Assembly (NCBI RefSeq): GCF_900111895.1
Contig: NZ_FOKB01000005.1
Location: 148,271 to 212,270 of the forward strand
Origin: Pseudomonas simiae
GTDB taxonomy: Bacteria > Pseudomonadota > Gammaproteobacteria > Pseudomonadales > Pseudomonadaceae
Direction of reading: 5' to 3'
DNA length: 64,000 nt
The position numbers and the translations under genes were made by a program. Positions 8,308 through 16,955 of this stretch are shown one piece after another (the first letter of the stretch is position 1; each line of letters opens with the position of its first letter). Under the pieces are notes generated by a model. That model was not told the DNA's origin. It was given only the letters and a program-made list of their open reading frames with translations, and did no database searches.

Positions 8308-9717
8308 TCAGCCCTCCACCACCCAGGTGTCCTTGGTTCCACCGCCTTGCGACGAGTTGACGATCAACGAGCCTTCCTTCAGCGCCACGCGGGTGAGGCC
8401 GCCCGGCACCAGGCGGGTTTCCTTGCCCGAGAGCACAAAGGGCCGCAGGTCGATATGCCGTGGGGCGATGCCGTTTTCGACAAACGTGGGGCAGGTGGAC
8501 AGGCTCAGGGTCGGCTGGGCGATGTAGGCATGGGGCCTGGCCTTGATGCGTTGGCGAAAATCCTCGATCTCGGCCGCGCTGGACGCCGGCCCTACCAGCA
8601 TGCCGTAGCCGCCGGAGCCCTGGGTTTCCTTGACCACCAGTTGCGGCAGGTTGGCCAGGACGTGGGACAGTTCGTCGGGCTTGCGGCACTGGAAGGTCGG
8701 TACGTTCTGTAACACCGGCTCTTCATCCAGGTAGAAACGGATCATTTCCGGCACGTAGGGGTAGATTGATTTGTCGTCGGCCACGCCGGTGCCGATGGCG
8801 TTGGCCAGCACCACGTTGCCGGCGCAATAAGCGGCGACCAGGCCGGGCACGCCAAGCATCGACTCGGGGTTGAACGCCTTGGGGTCGAGGAAGGCGTCGT
8901 CGATACGCCGGTAAATCACATCCACCGGTTTGGGGCCGTCGGTGGTGCGCATAAACACCTTGAGGTCCTGCACAAACAGGTCCGCGCCCTCTACCAGCTC
9001 AACGCCCATTTCACGGGCCAGGAACGCATGCTCGAAAAACGCACTGTTGAAGCGACCCGGCGTCAGCACCACCACGTTGGGGTTGTCCAGGCGGCTTGAG
9101 CTCTTCAGGGTCTTGAGCAGCAGGTTGGGGTAGTGGTCCACCGGCGCGATGCGCTGCTTGGCGAACACTTCGGGGAACAGGCGCATCATCATCTTGCGGT
9201 CTTCGAGCATGTAGCTCACGCCGCTGGGGGTGCGCAGGTTGTCTTCAAGCACGTAATAGGTGCCGTCGCCATCGCGCACCAGGTCCACGCCGGAAATGTG
9301 CGAATAGATGTCGCGGTGCAGGTCCAGGCCGACCATGGCCTTCTGGTAACCCTCGTTGCCCAGCACCTGGTCCGCCGGAGTGATCCCGGCCTTGATGATG
9401 CGCTGGTCATGGTAGATGTCGGCAAGAAACATGTTCAGGGCATTGACGCGCTGGATACAGCCGCGTTCGATCACGCTCCACTCACTGGCGGGGATGCTGC
9501 GGGGGATGATGTCGAAGGGGATCAGGCGCTCGGTGTCTTGCTCGTCGCCATACAAGGTGAAGGTGATACCGGCGCGGTGGAACAGCAAGTCGGCTTCACG
9601 GCGACGCTGGGCCAGCAGCTCCGGCGGCGTGTTCGCCAGCCAGCGGGAGAAATCCTGGTAATGCGCACGGCACACGCCGTTTGCGTCATTCATTTCATCA
9701 AAGAAAGATCGAGCCAT
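8308..9717 (-). CDS. Circularly permuted ATP-grasp amidoligase-like protein
   Basis: A 469-aa protein of the circularly permuted ATP-grasp (type 2, DUF404/DUF407) family. Recognisable pieces are ITFTLYGDEQDTERLIPFD, VYYRIDD-like ...IYRRIDDAFLDP, LRTPSGVSYMLEDR and the ATP-binding KETQGSGGYGMLVGP near residues 365-380. Family members are predicted peptide (amide) ligases, with substrate unknown. It is first in a two-gene operon with the alpha-E protein. The start is ATG at 9717 (MARSFFDEMNDANG). Activity is inferred from family analysis only. Confidence 0.9.
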   Translation of the reverse strand: MARSFFDEMNDANGVCRAHYQDFSRWLANTPPELLAQRRREADLLFHRAGITFTLYGDEQDTERLIPFDIIPRSIPASEWSVIERGCIQRVNALNMFLADIYHDQRIIKAGITPADQVLGNEGYQKAMVGLDLHRDIYSHISGVDLVRDGDGTYYVLEDNLRTPSGVSYMLEDRKMMMRLFPEVFAKQRIAPVDHYPNLLLKTLKSSSRLDNPNVVVLTPGRFNSAFFEHAFLAREMGVELVEGADLFVQDLKVFMRTTDGPKPVDVIYRRIDDAFLDPKAFNPESMLGVPGLVAAYCAGNVVLANAIGTGVADDKSIYPYVPEMIRFYLDEEPVLQNVPTFQCRKPDELSHVLANLPQLVVKETQGSGGYGMLVGPASSAAEIEDFRQRIKARPHAYIAQPTLSLSTCPTFVENGIAPRHIDLRPFVLSGKETRLVPGGLTRVALKEGSLIVNSSQGGGTKDTWVVEG

Positions 9718-10068
9718 TCCAGTACCTTGTCAGTGCCGAGGAAGCAGGGGGGGCACTGCCGTTTCAAAAAACGCATTTTTTATGAGCCCGTGGCGATGGG
9801 TGCCAATGGGCCTGGTCCTTACTTTCTTATGGGGTCGGCTCTGGGTCGGGGGGTAACCAATGCTCCTGTATCCGGGCAGATGAATGGATAAAGCAATGCC
9901 TGTGCCGGAATGCCGGAAACCCTCGATTTGTTGGGTATGGGGCGATTCCAACAGGCCAGCGCTCCCATTCATGGTGCACGCTCTGTTCCGATTTGGTGCG
10001 TGAGCAAACTTGAACTTCATCCGTACCTGATTCTTCTAACAGGACACGAACCCGCATGGAGCATCGAT
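9718..10068. other. Divergent intergenic region
   Basis: A 351-bp spacer between the minus-strand ATP-grasp gene and the plus-strand membrane protein. It presumably carries both promoters. An in-frame ATG at 9910 would lengthen the membrane protein by 53 residues, but that stretch looks non-coding (Cys/Trp-rich, no domain). No repeat, RNA gene or clear operator was seen. Confidence 0.6.
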
Positions 10069-10614
10069 GTGCCCAGAATCATCTCACCGGACACTCCGGA
10101 ATCGAGCCTGATCGATCACAGTGAACACAACGCCAAGATTTTCGGCTCGCCCAAGGACCGCCTCGACTTCTATCGGCGCGAAATCCAATACGAAACCTCC
10201 ATCCTCGCCAACCGTACTGACGCTTATCTCACCGCGCAGTCGTTCCTGGTGATTGCCTTTGTGTCGGGCATGGGGAACCTCAACCCCGAATGGGGCAAGT
10301 TGTTCACCTTGGTGGTGCCGATCTTTCTCGCAGTGTTGGGCATCCTCAGTTCCCTCAACGCATGGCCTGGGATCCGTGCGGCGTATGACATCATCGATCA
10401 CTGGCACTTCAAGCAAAGCGAGCTGTTGCGCAGCGAGCCGGTGATGGGCATGGCGTATGACGAGTCGCCGCTGTTTTCCGAGATGGAGTCGTCCCACAAG
10501 GGGTATCGCAAGTCGCTGCTGTTCTCCATGCGCGCACCTTGGTTGTTCATGGTGTTCTGGGTAATGCTCGCCGCTTACGCGTTTTACATCCAGGTCGACA
10601 ACCCAGGGTCGTAA
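10069..10614 (+). CDS. Small membrane protein of unknown function (resembles PycTM layout)
   Basis: A 181-aa protein if started at GTG 10069, with GGAG about 7 bases upstream. The N-terminal half is charged and helical (PKDRLDFYRREIQYETSILANRTDAYLTAQ). Membrane segments follow (FLVIAFVSGMGN, FTLVVPIFLAVLGILSSL) and there is one near the C-terminus (APWLFMVFWVMLAAYAFYI). The layout recalls small PycTM/DUF5706-type membrane proteins, but no nucleotide cyclase or other defence gene is adjacent, so I do not assign that role. A longer form from ATG 9910 is possible. Confidence 0.65.
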   Translation: MPRIISPDTPESSLIDHSEHNAKIFGSPKDRLDFYRREIQYETSILANRTDAYLTAQSFLVIAFVSGMGNLNPEWGKLFTLVVPIFLAVLGILSSLNAWPGIRAAYDIIDHWHFKQSELLRSEPVMGMAYDESPLFSEMESSHKGYRKSLLFSMRAPWLFMVFWVMLAAYAFYIQVDNPGS

Positions 10615-10683
10615 GCCGATGGAACTTCATCGCCCCGGGCATGACCTTAACTCTACCCAGGCGATATTTTCCGAGAGGTAACC

Positions 10684-10845
10684 ATGAGCACAGACAAACA
10701 ACCCGCCACCGGTGCGGATGCGCCCAAAGACCCGGTTCCGGCAAAAGACCCCAAGGCCAAGGAAAACGACTACAGTCCAGACTTCAAGCCCAAGCCTGAG
10801 CCCAAGCCTGAAACCGATGCCGATATCGACACCCAAGGTGGTTAG
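10684..10845 (+). CDS. Small Lys/Pro/Asp-rich disordered protein
   Basis: A 53-aa protein starting MSTDKQPATGADAPKDP. It is dominated by Lys, Pro, Asp and Ala with a short repeat KPKPEPKPE, so it is predicted to be disordered and soluble. GAGAGG lies about 8 bases before the ATG. It is followed 11 bases later by a second tiny gene with a consensus ribosome site, so the two are probably co-transcribed. Function unknown; coding status rests on start signals and codon structure. Confidence 0.6.
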   Translation: MSTDKQPATGADAPKDPVPAKDPKAKENDYSPDFKPKPEPKPETDADIDTQGG

Positions 10846-10856
10846 AGGAGGCGGTC

Positions 10857-10991
10857 ATGTCCAAAGAACTCGACGATGAACTCAACGACCCCGGCAATGA
10901 AGACCCGGGTTCGTTGATGGATGATGCAGAGGTGCCGCTCAACGATCTGGATGACGCGGCGGATGTGGGTAACACCGAGCGTCAGGACTGA
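10857..10991 (+). CDS. Small acidic protein
   Basis: A 44-aa, strongly acidic protein (MSKELDDELNDPGNEDPGSL, then MDDAEVPLNDLDDAADV), preceded by AGAGGAGG at good spacing. It overlaps the 3' end of the convergent antiporter gene by 10 bases. Acidic disordered proteins of this kind are frequent in Pseudomonas; no function can be read from sequence. Confidence 0.6.
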   Translation: MSKELDDELNDPGNEDPGSLMDDAEVPLNDLDDAADVGNTERQD

Positions 10992-12334
10992 GTATTCACC
11001 CGGGCACGTCGTTCATACCACACCAGCATCGGTTGGGTACTGAGGCCATGAACGACGATGCTCAGGGCGATCACCGATAAGGTGAGGTTCACCGCCACCG
11101 CGCTGCTGGTGCCGATCAGGCCGTGATTGAGCGCGTAAAACAGGTAGTAAATGCTGCCGATTCCGCGAATACCGAACCAGCCCATCAGGCCGCGTTGTTG
11201 ACGATCAATCAGACGCCCCCAAGGCATCGCCAGCACACTGATCGGCCGAATCACGCCAAACAACAGCGCCGCCATCGGTAATGCCCGCCAATCCCAATGG
11301 CTTATCAGCACAATCCCCAACACGGTCACCAGGAACACCTCCATCGAGCGTTCCACCAGGCTGCCGAATGAGAGCATGTCGCCCATCATGACGCCGGCGG
11401 CGATCTGGGTGTCCTTCAGTTCGCTCACATCCCCTTGCAACGCCCGGTCCGGCTCGACTTCCAAATGGCCCACCACTGGCAATGCCAGATGCTCCGAAGG
11501 CGTTTGTGAGTTTCCGGTGGAGCGGAATTCCGCCTGGCGCAAACCAAGGCCGGCCGCAAACACGGACAGAAAGCCATAACCGCCCACCGCCTCGGCGACC
11601 ACATAGGCCAGCGCAATCAGAGCGAGGGTCAGGTAATCATTGGGCGAGAGCGTGCTGTCACTGTTGGTGATGCGCAGCCACAACGTCACGCGGCCAATGC
11701 CCCGGCCCATCCAGTAGCCGATCAACAACCCGGCCGGCACTGCCCACAGCAAATTCTTCAACACCCAACCGCCCAGCCAATCGCCGTCAAACCCGCCGTG
11801 TTGCATGAACAGCAGGGCAAAAATCACAAAGGGGAAGGCGGTGCCATCGTTCAAGCCCGCTTCGCCGGACAATCCGAAGCGCAGCGCGTCGTAATCCTGA
11901 GCGTTATTAACCTGCACCAGGCCTGCCAGCACCGGATCCGTTGGCGCCAGTATCGCGCCCACCAGCAGCGACACGCCCCACGACAGCGTAAACAGGTAGT
12001 GCAGCGCGAGGCTGATCCCCAGGATGGTCAGCAACATCACCGGACCGGCCATGCCAAACGCGATGCGCCAGGTACGGTGCTTGAGCGGCAGGCGCAGTTT
12101 CAGGCCGCTGACAAACAGCGAAAACAGCACCGCGACTTCCGTGAGGTGCTCCATCCAGCGTGCCGAGTGCTTGATATCCAGGTGCAGCAGGTCAACACCC
12201 AGGGGGCCAATCCCCACACCCAGCAGCAGACACACTGCCGAGGTGGTGACCGGCATCCAGCGCAGATAGGAAGAGGTGAGGGCGAGGGTGAGCAATACGG
12301 CGCCCAGTACGGCCATCCATAGAATAAAAGTCAT
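10982..12334 (-). CDS. NhaP-type cation:proton antiporter (CPA1)
   Basis: A 450-aa inner-membrane protein with about a dozen hydrophobic segments. Diagnostic CPA1 motifs are present: the APTDPVLAG segment (about 133-141) and GLSGEAGLNDGTAFPF (about 156-171), where the ND/ExG-type acidic residues carry the cation/proton exchange. It probably exchanges Na+ or K+ for protons to control pH and salt. The protein has a short cytoplasmic end and no TrkA domain. Monocistronic, convergent with the tiny acidic gene. The ATG at 12334 gives the usual N-terminal hydrophobic start. Confidence 0.88.
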   Translation of the reverse strand: MTFILWMAVLGAVLLTLALTSSYLRWMPVTTSAVCLLLGVGIGPLGVDLLHLDIKHSARWMEHLTEVAVLFSLFVSGLKLRLPLKHRTWRIAFGMAGPVMLLTILGISLALHYLFTLSWGVSLLVGAILAPTDPVLAGLVQVNNAQDYDALRFGLSGEAGLNDGTAFPFVIFALLFMQHGGFDGDWLGGWVLKNLLWAVPAGLLIGYWMGRGIGRVTLWLRITNSDSTLSPNDYLTLALIALAYVVAEAVGGYGFLSVFAAGLGLRQAEFRSTGNSQTPSEHLALPVVGHLEVEPDRALQGDVSELKDTQIAAGVMMGDMLSFGSLVERSMEVFLVTVLGIVLISHWDWRALPMAALLFGVIRPISVLAMPWGRLIDRQQRGLMGWFGIRGIGSIYYLFYALNHGLIGTSSAVAVNLTLSVIALSIVVHGLSTQPMLVWYERRARVNTQS

Positions 12335-12667
12335 CGAAGGTGTACCGGGCCGTGGTCTATTCAGCTTGGAGGACTGTGGCGGGTCACCGGTTCAATGTGA
12401 TTGGGTCAATTGCGAACCTATGGGAATTCATGCTGCTCTCCACCCACGTCACGTTGAGCGAGCTGAACTTCGGCTCAGCCGGCGAATTGCAGGACTGTCA
12501 CCGCTGCCAATCGATAAAAATCGCCACAACGACCTCTTTGGACCATAAACGACACGGTCGCAAACTTACCCATTGAACGACTGTTCAGTTTGAACTATGT
12601 TGACCGCATCCACCCGTTTGTCACCGGACGGGTTCGCGCTGTTTCTTCTTGAACAAGAGGCTCTGGC
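12335..12667. other. Promoter region of the fused aminotransferase/ABC operon
   Basis: A 333-bp spacer between divergent genes (antiporter left, fusion operon right). It contains the TTGAAC-N4-GTTCA operator at 12573-12588, 79 bases before the fusion ATG. No gene is evident in the rest. Confidence 0.7.
12573..12588. promoter_or_regulatory. Palindromic operator shared with the tetR promoter
   Basis: TTGAACGACTGTTCAG: arms TTGAAC and GTTCAg around 4 bases. It matches the perfect TTGAAC-N4-GTTCAA palindrome at 18485-18500 in the tetR/deacylase promoter. It is probably a binding site for the BetI-like repressor at 17810-18445; this is inferred from the two copies. Confidence 0.7.
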
Positions 12668-14662
12668 ATGCGGTTTTCCCCCTTCGTCGAACGAATTGCA
12701 GGGCAGGGCGTAGCCGCCTGGGACATCCACCACGCCGCGTTCCAGGCGGCCAGCCAGGGGGAAGACATCATCATCCTCAGCGTCGGCGACCCGGATTTCG
12801 CCACGCCATCGTTCATCACCGACGCCGCTGTGAGTGCCTTGCGCGAAGGTGACACCCACTACACCGAAATCCCCGGTCGCCCGGCACTGCGCGAGGCCAT
12901 TGCCGCGCGCTACAGTAAAACGCTGGCACGTGCGTTGAGCGCCGAGAACGTGATCACCGTGGCGGGTGCGCAGAACGCTTTGTTCGTGACCTCTCTGTGT
13001 CTGTTGCAGGCCGGTGATGAAGTGCTGGTGCTCGACCCGATGTACGTCACCTACGAGGCCACGCTGAAGGCCAGCGGCGCGACGTTGGTGCGCGTGCCCT
13101 GTTCCCCGGAATCCGGTTTTCGCCTCGATGCCCAGTTGCTCGGCGCCGCCATCACGCCGCGTACGCGGGCGATTTTCTTCTCCAACCCGAACAACCCGAC
13201 CGGCGTGGTGCTCAACCTGCAAGAGCTGCAAGCCATTGCCGACCTGGCGATTGCCCGCGACCTGTGGGTGGTGGTGGATGAGGTCTATGAAAGCCTGGTG
13301 TTCGACGGTGAGTACCACAGCCTCGCTGCGCTGCCGGGCATGGCCGAGCGTTGCGTGGTGATTGGCAGTTTGTCCAAGTCCCATGCCATGACCGGCTGGC
13401 GTATCGGCTGGATCATCGCCACGCCGCAGATGGTCGCACACGCCGAAACCTTGGTGCTCAGCATGCTCTACGGACTGCCGGGTTTCGTGATGGAAGCCGC
13501 CACCGCCGCGGTGCTGGCCCATGACGACGTGACTCAGGGCATGCGCGAGATTTATCGGCGCCGTCGCGACTTGGTGATGGCGGGGCTCAGTGCATGCCCT
13601 GGCATCAAGGTACAGGCGCCGCAAGCCGGGATGTTTGTGCTGGTGGATGTGCGCGGCACCGGCCTGGGCTCCCTTGACTTTGCCTGGCGCCTGTTTCGTG
13701 AAGCCGGCGTTTCGGTACTCGACGCCGCCGCGTTTGGGGCGCCGGCCCAGGGTTTCGTTCGCTTGTCTTTCACCTTGGGCGAGGAGCGCCTGTCTGAAGC
13801 CTGCCAACGCATCGCGCACTTTGTCGCCAAGCTCGCCGGTGAACCGCGTATTGCGGCAGCGCCCAGGATCGAAGAGGTGCCAGCGGCCGAAGCCAAAAAG
13901 ATGATCGAGGTCATCGACCTGCACAAGCGCTTCGGCAATATCGAAGTGCTCAAGGGCATTTCCCTGACGGCCCACGAAGGCGACGTGATCTCGCTGATCG
14001 GCGCCAGCGGCTCCGGCAAAAGCACCCTGCTGCGCTGCATCAACATGCTCGAAGTGCCGGACCAGGGCAGCATCCATGTGGACGGCGAAAGCATCAAACT
14101 CAACTACGGCCGTCCCGGCGCGCCCCTGGTCGCGGATGCCAGGCAACTGGTGCGTATCCGCTCGACCCTGGGCATGGTGTTCCAGAACTTCAACCTGTGG
14201 CCGCACCGCACCGTGCTGGAAAACCTCATCGAAGCTCCCACCCAGGTCCTGCGCGAAAGCCGCGCCGAGGCCATCGAACGCGCCGAAGCCTTGCTCGAAC
14301 GTGTCGGCCTCGCGGCCAAACGCAACGAATACCCGGCGTTCCTGTCCGGCGGCCAGCAGCAGCGGGTGGCGATTGCCCGCGCGTTGGCCATGCGCCCCAA
14401 AGTCATGCTATTTGACGAACCCACCTCGGCCCTCGACCCGGAATTGGTGGGCGAAGTGCTGCGGGTGATCCGCTCCCTGGCCGAGGAAGGCCGCACCATG
14501 ATCCTGGTCACCCATGAAATGGCCTTCGCCCGGGATGTGTCGTCAAAAGTGGCGTTTCTGCACCAAGGCATGATCGAAGAAACCGGCTCGCCGGATGCGG
14601 TGTTTATCGATCCACGCAGTGAACGTTGCCGACAGTTCGTCAACGCGCATCAAACTCGCTAA
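12668..14662 (+). CDS. Fused PLP aminotransferase + amino-acid ABC transporter ATPase
   Basis: A 664-aa two-enzyme fusion. Residues 1 to about 395 are a class I/II aminotransferase: SVGDPDFATP, SNPNNPTGVV and PLP-lysine motif GSLSKSHAMTGWRIGW (Lys near 237). After a short Ala/Pro linker, residues 412-664 are a polar-amino-acid ABC ATPase: Walker A GASGSGKST (about 445), signature LSGGQQQRVAI (about 558), Walker B VMLFDEPTS (about 579) and the H-loop in LVTHEMAFA. An internal ATG at 13901 would give a normal stand-alone ATPase but lacks a good ribosome site. It heads the operon whose binding protein and permeases follow, so import and transamination of the same compound are tied together. Confidence 0.93.
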   Translation: MRFSPFVERIAGQGVAAWDIHHAAFQAASQGEDIIILSVGDPDFATPSFITDAAVSALREGDTHYTEIPGRPALREAIAARYSKTLARALSAENVITVAGAQNALFVTSLCLLQAGDEVLVLDPMYVTYEATLKASGATLVRVPCSPESGFRLDAQLLGAAITPRTRAIFFSNPNNPTGVVLNLQELQAIADLAIARDLWVVVDEVYESLVFDGEYHSLAALPGMAERCVVIGSLSKSHAMTGWRIGWIIATPQMVAHAETLVLSMLYGLPGFVMEAATAAVLAHDDVTQGMREIYRRRRDLVMAGLSACPGIKVQAPQAGMFVLVDVRGTGLGSLDFAWRLFREAGVSVLDAAAFGAPAQGFVRLSFTLGEERLSEACQRIAHFVAKLAGEPRIAAAPRIEEVPAAEAKKMIEVIDLHKRFGNIEVLKGISLTAHEGDVISLIGASGSGKSTLLRCINMLEVPDQGSIHVDGESIKLNYGRPGAPLVADARQLVRIRSTLGMVFQNFNLWPHRTVLENLIEAPTQVLRESRAEAIERAEALLERVGLAAKRNEYPAFLSGGQQQRVAIARALAMRPKVMLFDEPTSALDPELVGEVLRVIRSLAEEGRTMILVTHEMAFARDVSSKVAFLHQGMIEETGSPDAVFIDPRSERCRQFVNAHQTR

Positions 14663-14687
14663 CTCCATAACAAGACGGGGCAACATC

Positions 14688-15542
14688 ATGAAATCCAAGC
14701 GAATGGCAACGTGGTTGGGCAGTGCAGTGTTGATGTTGGCCGCCGGTTTCAGCTGGGCGGCGGAGAAACCCATCGTGTTCGCGGTTGCCGCAGAACCTTA
14801 TCCGCCGTTTACCGTGAAAGGCGGCAATGGCCAGTGGTCCGGCTTTGAGGTGGACCTGATCCACAAGCTCTGCGAAGGCATGAAAGCCGAATGCCAGATC
14901 AAGGAAGTGGCGTGGGACGGCATCATTCCCTCGTTGCTGGCGAAGAAGATCGACGTGATTTTCTCGTCGATGTCGGTGACCGATGAGCGTGAAAAACAGA
15001 TTGCTTTCAGCCGTGCTTACTACGATTCCCTGTTAGGCGTGGCCGGGCCAAAAGGCAGCGAAGTCGAGATCTCCCCGGCGGGCCTCAAGGGCAAGTTGAT
15101 CGGCGTGCAGATCTCCACCGTCAGCGCCAACTACCTGAAGAAGTACTACGAAAACATCGCTGACCTGAAGTACTACGACACCCAGGAATCGGCCAACGCC
15201 GACCTGATCGCCGGGCGTATCGACTACATGATGGCCGACGACACCGCCATCGCGATGATGGTCAAGACCCCGGAAGCCAGTGGCCTGGCCCATATCGCCA
15301 GCGTGCCCTACGACCCGATCATCGGCCGTGGGGTCGGCGCCGGCCTGCGCAAGGAAGACACCGCGCTCAAGGCCCGACTGGACAAGGCCATCGGCGAGTT
15401 GCTGGTGAGCAAGGACTACGACGACCTGTCGCAGCACTATTTCGGCCTGTCGGTCAGCCCGTGCAAGCGCACCGATACCCCGGCGTTTGTGAGCAAGACC
15501 TGTGACAGCCCCTACCCGCAAATCGCCCAGAAGACCGAATAA
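14688..15542 (+). CDS. Periplasmic amino-acid-type solute-binding protein (family 3)
   Basis: A 284-aa binding protein with a signal peptide (MKSKRMATWLGSAVLMLAAG, cleavage near SWA-AE). Family 3 signatures are present: AEPYPPFTV, WSGFEVDLIHKLCEG, IDVIFSSMSVTDEREKQIAFS. A late pair of Cys (SPCKRTD, KTCDSP) could form a disulphide. The ATG at 14688 is preceded by GACGGGG. It delivers the ligand to the two permeases that follow. The ligand is not readable; the general family binds polar amino acids, opines and related amines. Confidence 0.92.
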   Translation: MKSKRMATWLGSAVLMLAAGFSWAAEKPIVFAVAAEPYPPFTVKGGNGQWSGFEVDLIHKLCEGMKAECQIKEVAWDGIIPSLLAKKIDVIFSSMSVTDEREKQIAFSRAYYDSLLGVAGPKGSEVEISPAGLKGKLIGVQISTVSANYLKKYYENIADLKYYDTQESANADLIAGRIDYMMADDTAIAMMVKTPEASGLAHIASVPYDPIIGRGVGAGLRKEDTALKARLDKAIGELLVSKDYDDLSQHYFGLSVSPCKRTDTPAFVSKTCDSPYPQIAQKTE

Positions 15543-15544
15543 CC

Positions 15545-16249
15545 ATGTTCGACCTTCTCAGCTTCGACGAACAAGGGTGGGGCAATGCGTTGCTCAAAGG
15601 GTTATGGATGACCCTGCAGATCTCCGCCGGCTCGTTTGCGGTGGGCGTGTTGATCGGCCTGGTGGTGGCTTGCCTCAAGCTCAGTGCGCCGCGGCCCATC
15701 GCGCTGTTGATGCGCGGCTACACCACGGTGTTTCGCGCAGTCCCGGAGCTGCTGTTGATCCTGTTGCTGTATTACGCCGGCTCCATGGGCCTCAACGCCC
15801 TGATGCTGTGGATGGGCTTCGCGCAGATGAACATCAGCGGACCGCTGGTGGCGATTCTGGTGTTGGGCCTGGTGCAAGGCGCCTATGCTTCGGAGATCTT
15901 CCGCGCGGCAATCCTGGCGATTCCCCACGGCCAGATCGAAGCGGCACGGGCGTTTGGCTTGAGCGGGTTTGGCCTGTTCCGCCGGGTGACCTTGCCGATC
16001 ATGGCGCCGTTCGCCCTGGCCGGCATGTCCAACCTGTGGATCAACCTGATCAAGGACAGCGCCTTGATCAGCGTGGTCGGCACCAACGAGTTGCTGTACA
16101 CCGCCAAGCAGGCGGCGGGCTCGACCCGTCAATACCTGCTGTTCTACCTCACGGCCGCCGCCTTGTATTACCTGGTGACGCTGGCTTCCAACTACCTGTC
16201 CGGGCGCCTGGAGCGACGAATCCGTCGCTGGATGCCGGTTGTCGAGTGA
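15545..16249 (+). CDS. Amino-acid ABC transporter permease 1
   Basis: A 234-aa inner-membrane permease of the HisMQ type. Hydrophobic segments and the EAA loop are present: HGQIEAARAFGLSGFGLFRRVTLP (the A-x3-G motif that contacts the ATPase). It starts 2 bases after the binding-protein stop. It pairs with the next permease to make a heterodimeric channel driven by the fused ATPase. Confidence 0.92.
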   Translation: MFDLLSFDEQGWGNALLKGLWMTLQISAGSFAVGVLIGLVVACLKLSAPRPIALLMRGYTTVFRAVPELLLILLLYYAGSMGLNALMLWMGFAQMNISGPLVAILVLGLVQGAYASEIFRAAILAIPHGQIEAARAFGLSGFGLFRRVTLPIMAPFALAGMSNLWINLIKDSALISVVGTNELLYTAKQAAGSTRQYLLFYLTAAALYYLVTLASNYLSGRLERRIRRWMPVVE

Positions 16250-16256
16250 GCGGCCC

Positions 16257-16955
16257 ATGCCTGATTGGATAAGTTACTACGCGGGGCTGATCGCCAAAGG
16301 CTTGCAGACCACCTTGTCGCTGCTGGTGATTTCGGCGCTGCTGGGTTTTGCCCTGGCGGTGCTGGTGGCGTTGGCGCGGTTGTCGCGACGCAAATGGCTG
16401 GCCCGTGGCGCGCAGGCCTACACCAGCGTGTTGCGTGGCACGCCGCTGCTGATTCAGATCTACATTTTCTACTACGGGCTGGGCAGCCTGTTCGCGCAGT
16501 TTCCGATGATTCGTGGCAGTTTTCTCTGGCCCTACCTGCGTGACGGTTACTGGTACATCGTGTTTGCGCTGGTGTTGTCAGTCGGCGCCTATGTCGGCGA
16601 AGTGATTCGCGGTGGCCTGTTGGCAGTGCCCAAGGGCGAAATGGAAGCCGCGTCAGCATTCGGCATGACGCCGCGCCAAGCCTTGTTGCGGGTGCGGCTG
16701 CCACGGGCGATGCGCCTGTTGTTGCCGACGCTGGCGGGGGAGACGGTGATGTTGCTCAAATCCACCGCGCTGGCCTCGACCATTGCCGTGGTCGACCTGT
16801 TGGGTGCGGCCAACGTGGTACGCGCACAGACCTTGCAGATCTATCAGCCGCTGTTGCTGGTGGCGGCGGTCTACCTGTGTCTGACCTTCCTCATCGAAGG
16901 CGTCTACGCCATTGCCGAACGGCGCGGCACACCGCTGCGCAGGTCGGCCGGATGA
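16257..16955 (+). CDS. Amino-acid ABC transporter permease 2
   Basis: A 232-aa HisMQ-type permease starting MPDWISYYAGLIAKGLQTTLSLL. The EAA loop is KGEMEAASAFGMTPRQALLRVRLPRA. I choose ATG 16257 over a TTG 18 bases upstream, because the TTG would overlap the previous gene and add nothing conserved. Its stop overlaps the next start as ATGA (16952-16955), showing tight coupling to the EamA gene. Confidence 0.9.
   Translation: MPDWISYYAGLIAKGLQTTLSLLVISALLGFALAVLVALARLSRRKWLARGAQAYTSVLRGTPLLIQIYIFYYGLGSLFAQFPMIRGSFLWPYLRDGYWYIVFALVLSVGAYVGEVIRGGLLAVPKGEMEAASAFGMTPRQALLRVRLPRAMRLLLPTLAGETVMLLKSTALASTIAVVDLLGAANVVRAQTLQIYQPLLLVAAVYLCLTFLIEGVYAIAERRGTPLRRSAG

Noticed and set aside
7355..8689. Longer 444-codon form of the alpha-E protein
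   Set aside because: The added N-terminus lies inside the ATP-grasp gene in another frame; the conserved start MLSRTAAD is at 8305.
10069..10614. Membrane protein as a Pycsar-type defence effector
   Set aside because: No nucleotide cyclase gene next to it; layout alone is not enough.
12566..14206. 546-codon antisense frame across the aminotransferase/ATPase fusion
   Set aside because: Mirror of codon bias; the sense frame has PLP and Walker motifs.
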